64,000 nucleotides of DNA, from positions 18,480,306 through 18,544,305 of the forward strand of contig NC_135567.1 of assembly GCF_964340395.1 (NCBI RefSeq). The letters are read 5' to 3'. Below are positions 42,480 to 54,923 of the stretch, in pieces (the stretch's first letter is position 1; each line of letters starts with the position of its first letter). Under the pieces are notes generated by a model, which was not told the origin of the DNA, did not search any database, and saw only the letters and a list, made by a program, of their open reading frames with translations. A program made the translations under genes and the position numbers. The stretch is from Glandiceps talaboti. Lineage: Eukaryota > Hemichordata > Enteropneusta > Spengelidae.

Positions 42480-42945
42480 TGCTGGTTGAGCAGACGACAT
42501 GACATTCTAGAATATTGTCCACGTGCGCGAAAAGTGAAAAGTACACGCTTGTTTTCGACTCTCAGATCTTTCAAATTATATGCTGATGATAAATTTATTG
42601 CGCAGACGACATCATTACGCCAAAAAGTGAGCATTCCAAAATCACGCTGAAAATAATTCATCACATAACATTTCGCGCTCTGAGGACTACAAAACATGAA
42701 TTTTGTTATGCACAGACGACATTACGCCAAAATTGGGCATTTTTAAAACTACGTTCACAAATCGGATTCATCTCGCGCTCAGAAATTATTTTAAAGAAAT
42801 TCCCGCGCAGACGACATTGCATAAAGTGAATATTTCTCACAATATACACTATAAAACGTTATCCACGCTGACGGCAAGCGTTTTGCATAAAAATGAAATA
42901 TATCTTAAAATACATCCAACGAAAATTTTCCCGCGCTGACGACAC
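42480..42945. repeat. Spaced cluster of GCAGACGACA/CGCC motifs, spacing mostly ~95-130 bp
   Basis: GCAGACGACA at 42490, 42602 and 42807, CAGACGACA at 42713, and CTGACGACA at 42936. The second and third are followed by ACGCCAAAA (42617, 42724); the last two are preceded by TTCCCGCG (42800, 42928). TCGCGCTC recurs near 42673 and 42774. Probably a degenerate ~110 bp tandem array. Confidence 0.8.
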
Positions 42946-43275
42946 TTGGCCATACTTTCACTACACAATATGAAAATTGAAACATTACTAAATGACAGAG
43001 CGATTGAAGAATGAATAACAAACGTGGCCTTCTAACTAGAACAATGGCCTTTGTTGAGCAGCTTTTGTACATGTATTATTTTTATGAAAATTTAATTATT
43101 TCTCATTGTCAAAGCTTATAATGCATATGGCTACATACGGAAGTGCCATCGATTTTTCATCTACCTGTACTAACAAAGTACACACATCCGCCACATGGGA
43201 AGGCAGTTTAATACTGTGTACATTGCAGGGTAATTTATACACGAAATATAGATGAACACTCTGACATATCTCTCC

Positions 43276-43350
43276 CTGTGTGTGTGTGTGTGTCTATCTG
43301 TCTGTCTATCTGTCTCTGGTTTTGTCTCTGTCTCTCTATATATCTCTTAC

Positions 43351-43385
<35 letters not shown>

Positions 43386-43438
43386 GTCTGTCTGTCTCTC
43401 CCTCTCTCTCTTTCTCTCTCTCTTTCTCTCCCCCCCCC

Positions 43439-43504
<66 letters not shown>

Positions 43505-43506
43505 AG
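43276..43506. repeat. Compound pyrimidine microsatellite (TG)n, (TGTC)n, (TC)n
   Basis: TG, TGTC and TC blocks with a C run near 43431. Confidence 0.96.
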
Positions 43507-43756
43507 ACTAAAACTTTCCCCATTTCTCTTATAGGTCAATCTGTCAAGTGCTATCGTGACGTCATGGTGAGTGAAGAATTGACCATTCAGAAAACATATA
43601 TGATTTTTTGAGGAATATAGGTAAATAAACAAAAGAAAGAAATTGTAAAACATTGTTTTAATACCAATATTGCCTCTTACTGTAAGGTAAGATATATATA
43701 TTGATTGAATGATTGATTGATTTATTATACATTGATATATATATCCTTCTTTCCAG

Positions 43757-43899
43757 TATGTATGTATGTATGTATGTATGTATGTATGTATGTATGTATG
43801 TATGTATGTATGTATGTATGTATGTATGTATGTATGTATGTATGTATGTATGTATGTATGTATGTATGTATGTATGTATGTATGTATGTATGTATGTAT
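43757..43899. repeat. (GTAT)n microsatellite
   Basis: About 35 uninterrupted units. Confidence 0.98.
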
Positions 43900-44079
43900 A
43901 AATCTTTTCATGCGGTGTGAACCTTCTCTTTAGGACATATACTAGTATTTCATCTTGGTCATCTTGAGTGTGTGTTCTTTAAAACTAGCTGATGTACTGG
44001 TTTGCAAAATTCTTCACGAGGCTCGATTCAACATACAGTCGCCGAAACCAAGCTTTCACCTATACATAGTATATGGTTG

Positions 44080-44220
44080 TATGCTCCCCAGGGAGTTGAG
44101 GACGTAGAGATGGCCCGTTGTGTCGCTATAGGTCCGTGCCAGGGTAATTATTGTGAACCACTTTGAGCAAAGAGTGGCAAAGAACTATGTAAAATCCAGC
44201 ATTATTATAATAATTCATTA
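44080..44220 (+). mobile_element. Degenerate SINE/LINE 3' tail
   Basis: The sequence contains GCTCCCCAGGGAGTTGAGGA, then GTGAACCACTTTGAGCAAAG, GTAAAATCCAGC and an ATTATTATAATAAT tail. This order (CTTTGAGCA, then a TATaAAATCCA-like stretch, then ATT repeats) resembles the 3' ends of LINE-derived SINEs in many deuterostomes. No promoter-bearing head or coding part was identified, so this is a relic or a 5'-truncated copy. Confidence 0.5.
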
Positions 44221-44339
44221 TATGATAGACACAACCTATTGTTGTTCAAATGGCAGATTACAGTAGGTAATTGTGGTGCCCTCGATGTGAGAATATACTC
44301 ACCCTGTAATGAAGATAATGTAAACACTGGCTTTCTCAA

Positions 44340-44570
44340 AATATAACCATTTTCAAGTTACCATACAAGTTCACCGGATGTGGTCGATACAAAAAACAGA
44401 ATATCCCAAAATCTTGCTACATTTTGACTGAATGAAATAGACCACCCCAACATCCTGCAACGAGGCGTAGACACACAGGCACCAATATTTTGTCATCTGC
44501 ATTTAATGTCTGCATGGTGGTATGAGCGTTTATTTCATTTAGACAAAATGTAGCAAGAAACTGCACTCAT
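44340..44570. repeat. Short inverted repeat
   Basis: CTTGCTACATTTTGACTGAA near 44412 and its near-complement around TTTAGACAAAATGTAGCAAG near 44538 face each other about 110 bp apart; the match extends through an ATGAAATAG/TATTTCAT segment. Confidence 0.65.
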
Positions 44571-44822
44571 TCAATCTTGCTATCTGAAAGTGTAGCAGGT
44601 TTAGTTTCTCTTATTGTATTGGTTTCTGCATGGTTGTATCGAAATCCAATGAACGATAACATGAAACGAGCTGTATATATTAGAAGATCATACCTGGAGT
44701 TCTTCAGTCAGTATAATTATATATACAATCAGCTTCCCTTCAATATACTATACAACTTGCTTGTATTATCATTGCATAAACATACTGCAACATTACTTTC
44801 AGTTTGTGTGCATTATGTACAG

Positions 44823-45255
44823 TGTGCATATTGTACAACTGCTGACATCAAACTGTGGACAAACGGAACCTGTTACAAACAGGGACAATAAACAACTGAA
44901 TTGGATTAATAACACTTGGCACAGCATGTTGGAACATGTTACAGCAGAGACTTGCATAACACATCATGGTTTGATAAGAACAGTTTATGGCCTCTTTGCA
45001 AGTAGATGAAATGCCAGGGATTCAACTGGAAATTTGTTTGTGAACATAAAGTATTATGTAAAGTGGTCATAAAACTGTTCTTATCAAATGATGGAATGTA
45101 ATACAAGTCTCTGTACTTCCAACATGCAGTGCCAAGTGTGTTATTTTCAGTTGCTTACTTTCCCTGTTTGTATACCAATAGCATACAATGTACAAATTAC
45201 AACTTATGACATGTTCCATTCGTCCACTGTCTTATGTTGGCAGTTGTATGTGCAT
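44823..45255. repeat. Long imperfect inverted repeat (foldback element)
   Basis: Left arm 44823-44992 and right arm 45064-45255 are complementary over about 170-190 bp with one ~30 bp length difference. The best part pairs CACTTGGCACAGCATGTTGG with its complement near 45114, and TTGATAAGAACAGTTTATGG with CATAAAACTGTTCTTATCAA. The ~70 bp loop is unrelated. No coding capacity was recognised. Confidence 0.85.
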
Positions 45256-45656
45256 TCTGTATCTTAACGTTTTGTCTATAAAAATGGAATTACAGTTACA
45301 GATTTGCACAGTTGGAACATTAAATCATCTGTTGACCAAAAATACAACATTTAAGCACCAATTAATCAAATAGGACACACAATCCTGTTTATCTGCTGTT
45401 AATAAATTTTGACGAGCATAATTTATAGCATGTTTTTTTATTTTCATACGTGGACGGTTCTGGTCGTATTGTTTAAATTGATCAAATTACACACTGGGGC
45501 AATTGACTGCATTTGGTAAAGTGCACGTGAAGACAGGTTATACTGTATCCATACATTCTAAATAAATCAATGGAAACTTAGAGTATGAACTATGTAATTA
45601 TCACTCATCATATGGGTTTAACATTAATACAAAATATTATGTTTCAATTAGTCCTG

Positions 45657-46325
<669 letters not shown>

Positions 46326-46784
46326 ATCTGTCTATCTTTCACCTGTATATCTGTATATGTGTTACTATCAGAACTAATGTGCCTCTACCTCTGATTGGTG
46401 TACCCTTATTGACTTTATTAATCGGATTGGTGCATCTATACTGACTTTAATATCTGATTGGTGGACCTATATTGACAGACATTTCTGAAGCGATGACAGC
46501 CAAGTTTCACTTTCAAAATGTTTAGTCTTCAAGAAATAGTATTGGTACGTCAATTCATTCTGGACTTATGATTTCAAATACCAGTGTTATGGGGCTACAA
46601 TAAAGCGTTCACGCTTCTGTTTACTCCCCCCTCCCCTCCCCTCCTAAAATAGTGGATATTCCCTAAAACAGTATCCTTATTGGTTTTAGAAACTGAAAAC
46701 AATTTATCACAATTATTTGCCAAATGGTCGGTCTCCATTTGTCGTTGTGTTAAAGTACGGCTATAGGCAACTGAGAGAGAAATC

Positions 46785-46990
46785 GATTACGTGAAAATGG
46801 TTTTGACGACATAGAATCTCCCGCTATTTTCTTTTTATTTGAGGAAAAATTAAAAACATTCGTGAAAAAATCTTGTAAAATAATATCCATTACGTGAAAA
46901 TGGTTTTGACGACATACACTTTCCCGCCAAATCTTTTTTTTATCTGAACAAAAATTAAAAACAATATGAAAAACCTTGTAAAATATTATC
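46785..46990. repeat. Two-copy ~103 bp tandem duplication with GACGACA/CCCGC boxes
   Basis: Each copy reads TTACGTGAAAATGGTTTTGA, CGACATA, then CTCCCGCT (46818) or TTTCCCGCCAAA (46920), then AAAAATTAAAAACA and CTTGTAAAATA. The two GACGACA boxes start at 46805 and 46908. Confidence 0.92.
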
Positions 46991-49833
46991 GCGAAGAACA
47001 CTCATTTTATATTCCTATTTTTTGTGCTTACATTTGAAAAAGAGCCACTGAATGGGAGAAACTACTTTGCGAATAAGATCGATGCTGACGAACTTATGTT
47101 GCCATGGTTATTTATAAAAGTAGGGGACGATCGCGCAACAAGAGGAAAGATCAAATTTAAATCTACCTAATTATTTCAAAGTAGTAATTCAGACTATTTG
47201 TTTTCCAAACAAAAATGGTGGACAGATTGTATTCCCATTTAGGGGAGAAGGAGACGAAGATCAGTTTGTTTGTTTGTTATTCAGTTTGTTTGTTTGTATA
47301 CTTTTATTCACTGATGACACAAAAGACTATCTTTACTAGCAACATTTACAGTATAAGTCTATTTTTGTCAACGCGTCATTCTTTGCATTTACTCATTAAG
47401 CAAACGTTAGCAGTAATAGTAGAAAATGGGACTCAGAAAATGGAGACCGCACTGGCGTCAAGTTTGGTCGGCGTAATTATGAAGAATTGGTGATAAGCCA
47501 CTCTCAGGAAAAAACATATTACTGGTCCGTGTCCTCAGAACGAGGCTATCTACTTAATGACTGATAAAATGGTTCTGATTTTTGTTGCTTTTGGCAAGAT
47601 TTGAGGACCAGCAGACTAGAAAATAGCCTACATGACAACTACAACCACCTGAGCCACCGTCAAATAATTTCACCCCTTTTAGGTTGGGGTAATTTCGCGC
47701 CAAATTTTGGTCACTCGTAAACTGTTAACATTTCTTGGTTATAGATTTGAGGCGAAGATTTCGGTAAAAAGGTAATTCGTTAAAAAGCACTTCAGTTTTG
47801 GTACTATACCACTAACCAACGGGGTGATGCCTGAGGTGGGTTGTCAGAGAAATGACGATTTACTGTTTCCACAAACCAACGAAAAGCGCAAATGTTGGGA
47901 AGCATATGCCAAGAGATAGATATGTAGGCATATACAATAAAAAGGGTATCACATTACATGCAAATAACTTGTTTGGTTATTTTTGATCGACTTATAAATA
48001 TGTCTGGTCGTAAATTTTCAAAACTGACTTTACGATGATATTTTTGACGACAGTAACAATCGCGCCAAAATATCTAGTCTCGTTCTCATTTCAGATGCGT
48101 TTCAATATTGGTTTGTGAAAAGGACAGCGTTGTGAACAAAAAAAAATGATTCCGTTTTCAGGGCACAGTATGGTGTGCGTATGATGTAGATAGCTACAGC
48201 AGTAGAACCTGAAGGACAGTGGTAATTAAGATGGATTGATTTTTAGGACAATAGACGTTTAGGCAAGCCTACCCCTAGTGTTGTACATTAGAACCGCAGA
48301 TGCCTACTGGAACTAATATCAACATAACACACTTTCAACTTTGACCCCGTTTTCATTGTTTCTCCACGATGAGGAAGTCTCACTTTCCCTCCTTAAGTAG
48401 GACCTAACTTTACTACAAGACGCAGCCATCAAATAATTCAACTGGTCTGTCTAATTTCTAGACATCAATGTATAACACCGGGTGTCCCGTTCTCGTACGT
48501 TCATTCGATTCTGAGTGGAACGAGAAGCAATTAGAAATTACGCGGTGACCTCGGTTGACCTTTTTATAGTTCCCGCGCTAATCGACGTCTATGTCAATGC
48601 AAAGAAATGCCCCGACAAACAAATTACCCAAACCACTTCAATTTGCGTTTTGTCGTCTGGCACTAAAATAGCGCCCAAATTTAGAACGCTTGGCGCGTTT
48701 TATATTCAACAGGGATACTGAGTTTTTGTTGACGACTGGTTGGTTTGACGGACGACAACGTTGGCTTTTATTTGGTACAATTTAAAATATATATAAACTA
48801 ATGTTTCTTACAAAACATTTTTTGTTCAACTTGTAGAATTTACATCAGAAATCAGTCGAGATGTGGCTGAATTGAAGACATTCTGTCGAATGACAGAATT
48901 CTGTCTCTCGCCTAACATCACATTTCGGAACCAGTGTACTTTTCCACAAAATGAAAAAAAAGTCATTGTAATAATTCTAAATTTAGACTCCCCTTTCTCT
49001 GCTAAAAGAATATTATGACGTCACACAGGGGTTCCTCAATAGACTGACCTGTTTATCTGAGGAACCACCCGTAAAAATCACAAGTTCAGAGAACACAGGG
49101 ATAGAAAAAAAATTAGCATTATATACTACAAAATTACAGGACTGTTTTCTGTTGTCAAGGAAACTTATTATTCTAGGTTTTTCGGCGTCACACTGGTCAC
49201 GTGACATAGTAAACACACTACACTCGACTGTACTACATAGAGAACACGACAAGTCAAATTCACGTATTTTACCGTCGCCGTAAAGAGGTCTAGTGGTTTT
49301 ACAACGTTACCGTAAACAAGACTAGTCGTTTTGCGACGATATATTCAGACGACGATTAGCGAATATTTACTTTTGAATTCAATTTTTCTCTTGACAAATT
49401 CCACCATTTTAGGAGTAGAAATAGCAGTACATTGCATCCACAACATGACTACAATGTCGTTGATAAGAATATGCATCACTACTAGGCAATCGTTATCGTC
49501 TGCGTACAAAGTATAGTACCCTGTCAAACGGTACAGTTATTACTGGTTCTCTCATTATGATGCAACGTCCAAGTAGTTTAATCGAAACTTTTGTATTTCC
49601 CGCCAAACAAGAATTTGACCACAAATTATCAATCAAAATATAAATCTCAAAAATTAGTCTCATTACAATAAACTATATAATCCTACGTTAAGTTAATTAG
49701 AATCGTCAAAATAATAACAGCTCCTGACTTTATCACGTGACTTTAAACATCGGCGATACACATTTTTGGGGTTTGTGCAGTGAATCGAAAATTGATCTGT
49801 TGATATACAGAAGAATAGCAAGTTAATCTACAC

Positions 49834-50075
<242 letters not shown>

Positions 50076-50590
50076 CTAGACAATAGGGAACTTGCAAACC
50101 CACCATGTTGAATGTTGCATCATGGGAAATGTGATAATAAATACGAATGAATTGGTATTGTAAACAATACTTTTACATTGTTTGCAACCACAAATAATCA
50201 TTCTATAGTTACCCTGACAATTGTGGGAGGTTTGTTTTATCGGTAGCTCCAGATTAGGTATTACCTCAGATAATCCCATAGTCCTTTGCGTCTGAGCATG
50301 CTCAGTCTGGATTGCAAGTTCCCCATTGGTGCACAGGTAGTATTAGATATAAGCAAAATCCACAATATTATCGGGGGAAGGGGGGGGGGGCAAAATCCAC
50401 AATATTATGAGGGGGGAGTTTCCTTTATCATTTATATCATTTTTCACATCTTCTGTCCTATTTAATGAGCATTATCAGCTCCCATCGGATAGCTTGACCA
50501 TTTTTTTTTGACTTCTTGAAGAAGGGAAACATTGTGATCATTGTGAAGAGAACATTCAAATGACAACGTCAGTTTTTTTTCAAGTTGAAA

Positions 50591-50925
50591 TTCAACCACG
50601 GGGAGCCCAGGAATCGTGTTACAAACAAACAAACAAACAAACACACTAACTATGCATGAGTAAATGAAATATAATTGTAAACTCATGGATAACTATTTAT
50701 ACACATGTATATATGGGCCTTTATACTACTTTAATAATCTATGCAAATAATATACATGTGTATCCATGAGTTTAAAATTATATTTTATTTACCTATGGCA
50801 TATTTTGTTTGATTAATATATAGATAGTTTTCCATGAGTTTAAAGTGACATTTCATTTACCCATGCATATTTTGTTTGTTTGTTTGTTTAATTGTAATAC
50901 AGATTCTGGGCTCCCTGTGGTTCAA
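50591..50925. repeat. Inverted repeat with an extra partial arm (foldback element)
   Basis: Left arm 50591-50689 (from TTCAACCACGGGGAGCCCAG through CAAACAAAC and ATGCATGAGTAAATGAAAT to AAACTCATGGA) is complementary to 50831-50925. A further partial right-arm copy lies at about 50762-50812, so the right side appears duplicated. It is non-coding. Confidence 0.85.
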
Positions 50926-51539
50926 CGTGTACCTGGCGCATTCCTACACCGCCATTTTTTTTTTAAAAAGAGGAACATACACCAGACAAACAAGAAAAGT
51001 AAATACTCCATATAGATACAATAATAATAATGTACTTTATTATTTTGACTTTGTTGGATTCCTTTACATTGAAAAATAAGAGTGCGGAAGAATATCACAG
51101 CTACAACAAGAATAATAACTTAGTGGATGTGTTAGTGTGCAGACGACACCTTCAATGCAAGCAATCATATTCAATATGGCGCCAAAAAGTTTACCACATA
51201 TTTGCAAATTTAGCGTGCTACCGTTTTATTTTTTACAGCATTCTTATTCTAAGCGGTTGGTAGCAAGTTTGCTACCAATTGTATAAACTTACAGGAGCTA
51301 ATTTAGGACTTGCTGCAGTGAAGGCCCGGGGCATAAACACACTTCCACCGACTTCGTTTAGGTTGAAACAAAACAACTTACTCATCAATCAGTCACACGT
51401 GGATGCAAACACTAAATTCTACTGTGCTACCTCCAAAACAATAGCCTATCACTTATTAACCCGTAAATCTGGATGGTTAAAGCTAGCAAGCTCTGTACAC
51501 GTGACAGCAAGAGCGGTTTCTCCGAGACAATGCTGCCTC

Positions 51540-51800
51540 ATCTTTGACAACAAATTCGTCAGTGTTTACGACAAATCTGCCCATTTACGACAAATCTGCT
51601 CCATTTGCGACACATTCGTCACAATTTTTGCGACAAATCTGTCAAGCGTCTGGTTTTAATTTTTTTTCATCAGACTTTTTAGACAAATTTGTTCAATTAC
51701 AACAAATCTGTCATATTTTAATGACCAACTTCTCACAATGTTTTCGGAAAACTGTCTCATTTACCACAGATTCGACACGTTGTCACCAACATGTAATGTC
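51540..51800. repeat. Degenerate short tandem repeat (GACAAATCTG)
   Basis: ACGACAAATCTGCCCATTT and relatives (GACACATTCGTC, GACAAATCTGTC, GACAAATTTGTTC) recur about every 20-30 bp. Confidence 0.7.
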
Positions 51801-51839
51801 CTATTCTTTTAGGACACATGCGTTCAAGTTGAATAAAAT

Positions 51840-52145
51840 ATAGTCAAAATCAAAGTTGACGACAGTTTAGTCAAATTCGAAGTTGACAATTTAGTCAAAA
51901 TCAAAGTTGGCGACAATTTATAGTCAAAATCAAAGTTGACAGTTTAGTCAAAATCAAAATTGACAACGATTTAGTCAAAATCAAAGTTGACGACAGTTTA
52001 GTGAAAATCAAAGTTGGCGACAATTTTGACAAAATCAAAGTTGGCGACAGTTTAGTCAAAATCAAAATTGGCGACAATTTACAGTCAAAATCGAAGTTGA
52101 CGACAATGTAGTCAAATTCAAAGTTGATTATTTAGTCAAAATTCT
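51840..52145. repeat. Tandem repeat of ~27-30 bp (AGTCAAAATCAAAGTTGACGA)
   Basis: About eleven copies of a unit reading AGTCAAAATCAAAGTTG, then ACGACAGTTT or GCGACAATTT, with length variants lacking the GACGACA part. GACGACA is present in about four copies and GGCGACA in about four others. Confidence 0.9.
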
Positions 52146-53046
52146 AGTTTCCCTCAAGTCTCGTGAAGAAATTGATAACATCTGCGATTCCAAAAACATA
52201 TTGGAAGACAGTTACATAACTTGAAATTCCCCCGCCAGATGAAAAGGGTAAAATGACCTGATTTTAAAAAGAAAGTGAAGGAGGAATATCCTTACTCATT
52301 GAGACAATAACAATGAATTTTATCTTCTAATGTTGAGGTATTCGTAGATATTTATCATTCATATAAGTTTTGTAAAATATTCCTCAAATACAGTGACTTC
52401 TATCGAATACAGAAACCCATACTATATTGGAACTAGGTGAGAATGGCAGCCATCTTGATTTCGGGAAAAAAATAACATGTTAACTTTTTTTTAAGTATCT
52501 CGTATGACGTCACAGAATAGCTCCATCCTATGACCAAATATGGAAAACCTCATATGCTGAAGGTAGAGCTCAATAACTTTGAAGACAAAAAATAAAATTT
52601 CTCAAAAAAAATGTCCATTTGAAACAAAAAATAATAATTCAAGTCGTTTACAATAAACTATGAAACGTTCATTATACAATACGCTACGTTTCGACGACAA
52701 CTACACGTAGATAGACGTTCATTTTTTAACAATTTAGTAATCAAGATTTCGGAAATTAAAATTCTCTTTAAGTTCGCAGTTGTTGTTCCAGAAGTTGTTA
52801 TCTTACAACCATTTACAGGTAAACTCTTCTTATGAGCGATCCGGACACTGGTAAGTTGTATCCCTGGCGGGTGAAATGTCGATGACAGGATTTTTGTCCG
52901 CGACTTTTGTCTTAGTTTTTTTTTATGTCGTCTGCGGTTGACAAGTTGGAACGTCTGTACAGTTTTGACATAATTTTGACGTAAACCGAAGCAAAATATC
53001 TATAATACTTATTTGGAGTTATTGTTCCAATGAAGTTTTTTATGGT

Positions 53047-53321
53047 TCAGTGTATCATCTGGACGGTATTCCTGTGATTCTGTTTCTTCAATTTCATTCT
53101 TCTATTCTGGAACCAAATCTTCACTTGTCGTTCTGTTAGATTGAGAAGTCTTGATATTTCAACCCGGCGTTCTCTGGTCAAATACATATTGAATAAAAAT
53201 TCCTTCTCCAGTTCCAAAGTTTGATACTTTGTATATGGACACCTCTTTTTACGGCCTGACGCTGTCGTTAGCCAGTTAGCCGTGGGAGCATCAACAGTAT
53301 CAGAAGGTGAACCGGCTGACA
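53047..53321 (-). CDS. Hox9/10: Hox9/10-type homeobox gene, homeodomain exon
   Basis: Last coding exon of a posterior Hox gene (275 nt, 90 whole residues plus stop). It is entered through the acceptor GTACATTTCAG in phase 1, the same phase as in the Hox8-like gene. After about 14 residues comes ANWLTTAS, the Trp motif that replaces the hexapeptide in vertebrate Hox9/Hox10, followed directly by the 60-residue homeodomain. The homeodomain starts [12 protein letters not shown] and contains [17 protein letters not shown] and [31 protein letters not shown] and RMKLKK are closest to Hox10; ambulacrarians have a single Hox9/10. A short nine-residue tail (HRNTVQMIH) precedes the stop. The protein is a nuclear transcription factor for posterior axial identity. 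Exon 1 is not recognisable in the remaining 10.7 kb upstream, so the gene is incomplete in the window. Confidence 0.93.
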
Positions 53322-53364
53322 CTGAAATGTACAAAAAAAGAAGAAAAAGAGTACGTTATGATTT

Positions 53365-53390
53365 GTCGTCTGCTTATTTACCCGCCAAAA
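53365..53390. promoter_or_regulatory. Paired GTCGTCTGC / CCCGCCAAAA motif in the Hox9/10 intron
   Basis: GTCGTCTGC (53365-53373) and CCCGCCAAAA (53381-53390) with a 7 bp gap, only about 45 bp upstream of the homeobox exon's splice acceptor. The same pair recurs elsewhere in the window. Function unknown; the second half resembles an E2F/DP site (TTTSSCGC). Confidence 0.5.
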
Positions 53391-53480
53391 CACGCAAAAT
53401 TGTAACTTGTCAGGAGTTAGTCGTCCACACAGACCTGTCATGTGTAATCACTCTTCGCTTATGGTTTCATGAGTGTATGC

Positions 53481-53594
53481 AATGTCGAATTTTGGTCTAT
53501 TTGTTATACGACTACTTCAATGTCGAATTTTGGTCTATTTGTTATACGACTACTTCAATGTCGAATTTTGGTCTATTTGTTATACGACTACTTT
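53481..53594. repeat. Three-copy 38 bp tandem repeat
   Basis: AATGTCGAATTTTGGTCTAT followed by TTGTTATACGACTACTTC repeats at 53481, 53519 and 53557, essentially identical, so recent. It lies 160 bp upstream of the Hox9/10 homeobox exon. Confidence 0.97.
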
Positions 53595-54863
53595 TATTAT
53601 TCTATGTGACCTAACACGAACCTGTTATTTGTAGTTTTTTTTACAACCATAAATTTGACAATCTCTTATTTCACTTTTTCAAATATTCATTTATGCCTTT
53701 ACGACATACAAGTACGTGTCATGAAATGACGCAAACTTTCGTGATAACCGTGAACACATTTCCTTGTTGATAGCAATTTTATTTAGCCCATTTTGACAAA
53801 CAAATTATGCAGGTATTTGCTTGATAATCCTAAACAACAATTAATATCAGAAAAAAGTTAAATACAGACAAAATTTCCGAATCCCCCCAAAAATTTGGAT
53901 TATTTGGAATGTAAAAGAGTTGACGTTAATCAAACTACTGTTACATCCGGGATAGCACCTTTTCAGCCAATCAAATGTGTTGGTGAAGCCAACATATATT
54001 TATTTTGACAGGTATCATTTTACGGGTAGTGTTATATTTAATAGCCACCACAAAATGACGAACAATACCCAGTATAAATTAAACGAAGCCAAACTGTGCC
54101 CCGGGGACAAATTTCCCCTGAAAATCACGGTTTTTCAATTCTCTCCAAACGTTGCCAATTGAAAGTTTTCCACTACTGTTTACACATTTTATGGTGGCCA
54201 TATTGGATTCTAAAATAGCTTAACGTGAGTCAGCCCGATGAATATGGATTTTTTTAGGTAATTCGCAATTTTTTTTCCTCGAAAAATCGACAAATGTGCC
54301 AAGTTGTGCGAGAAAGAGTAAGATTTGAAGACGTTATCACCCCACGTGATCAAAACTATATGGTGGAATACAGCATACCATAGGATGTCGTCTGCGAATA
54401 GTACAGAAAATGCGATTACATCGATGAGAAGTCTCGTTTGACCTCTGTAAATATGAAGAGAACATTTGAACAGATCCTCGAAGATAGAAAAAAAAGTGAA
54501 CAAAAGAAAAAGTTCCAGTGATAAGATAACACTAATGTGAAAACCTGGGAGTGACACTCTGGCCTTTAACATGGAAGACCAACGTGTTCTGAAATGGATA
54601 TGGCCCCTGACTTTAGGTATGCCAAGCTTCTTGAGGGGAACGTGTACATGTGCGAGCTACCGTAAACAGGGCAGTTCTTTACGATAGCGTTTCTATGGTT
54701 ACAGCTACACTAATATTCTTGGGTTAGCGTTTTAAAAGGACATTTTTTTTCGACGATGCATCTATAGTAGCTAAGAGATTAGGCTACGTGACTCGACATA
54801 CCGGAAAAATTTAAAAAAATAAATAAAATATGCTGGTTTGGCAGCATATATCTAATCTATTCC

Positions 54864-54923
54864 TGACGACCGTGTTCCGAATGTGTACAGATAACGCTGT
54901 GTAAAATCGGAACACGGTCGTCA
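54864..54923. repeat. Perfect 17 bp inverted repeat (hairpin)
   Basis: TGACGACCGTGTTCCGA at 54864-54880 and its exact complement at 54907-54923, loop 26 bp. The stem includes a GACGAC box. A terminator role is not expected in this setting. Confidence 0.9.

Noticed and set aside
42480-42945. CRISPR-like spaced repeats
   Set aside because: Repeats are short and degenerate, spacers are related to each other, no cas genes, and the DNA is clearly animal.
51279-51659. 126-codon plus-strand frame, the longest outside simple repeats apart from Hox8
   Set aside because: No recognisable domain, and its last third runs into the GACAAATCTG tandem repeat. An unrecognised exon cannot be wholly excluded.
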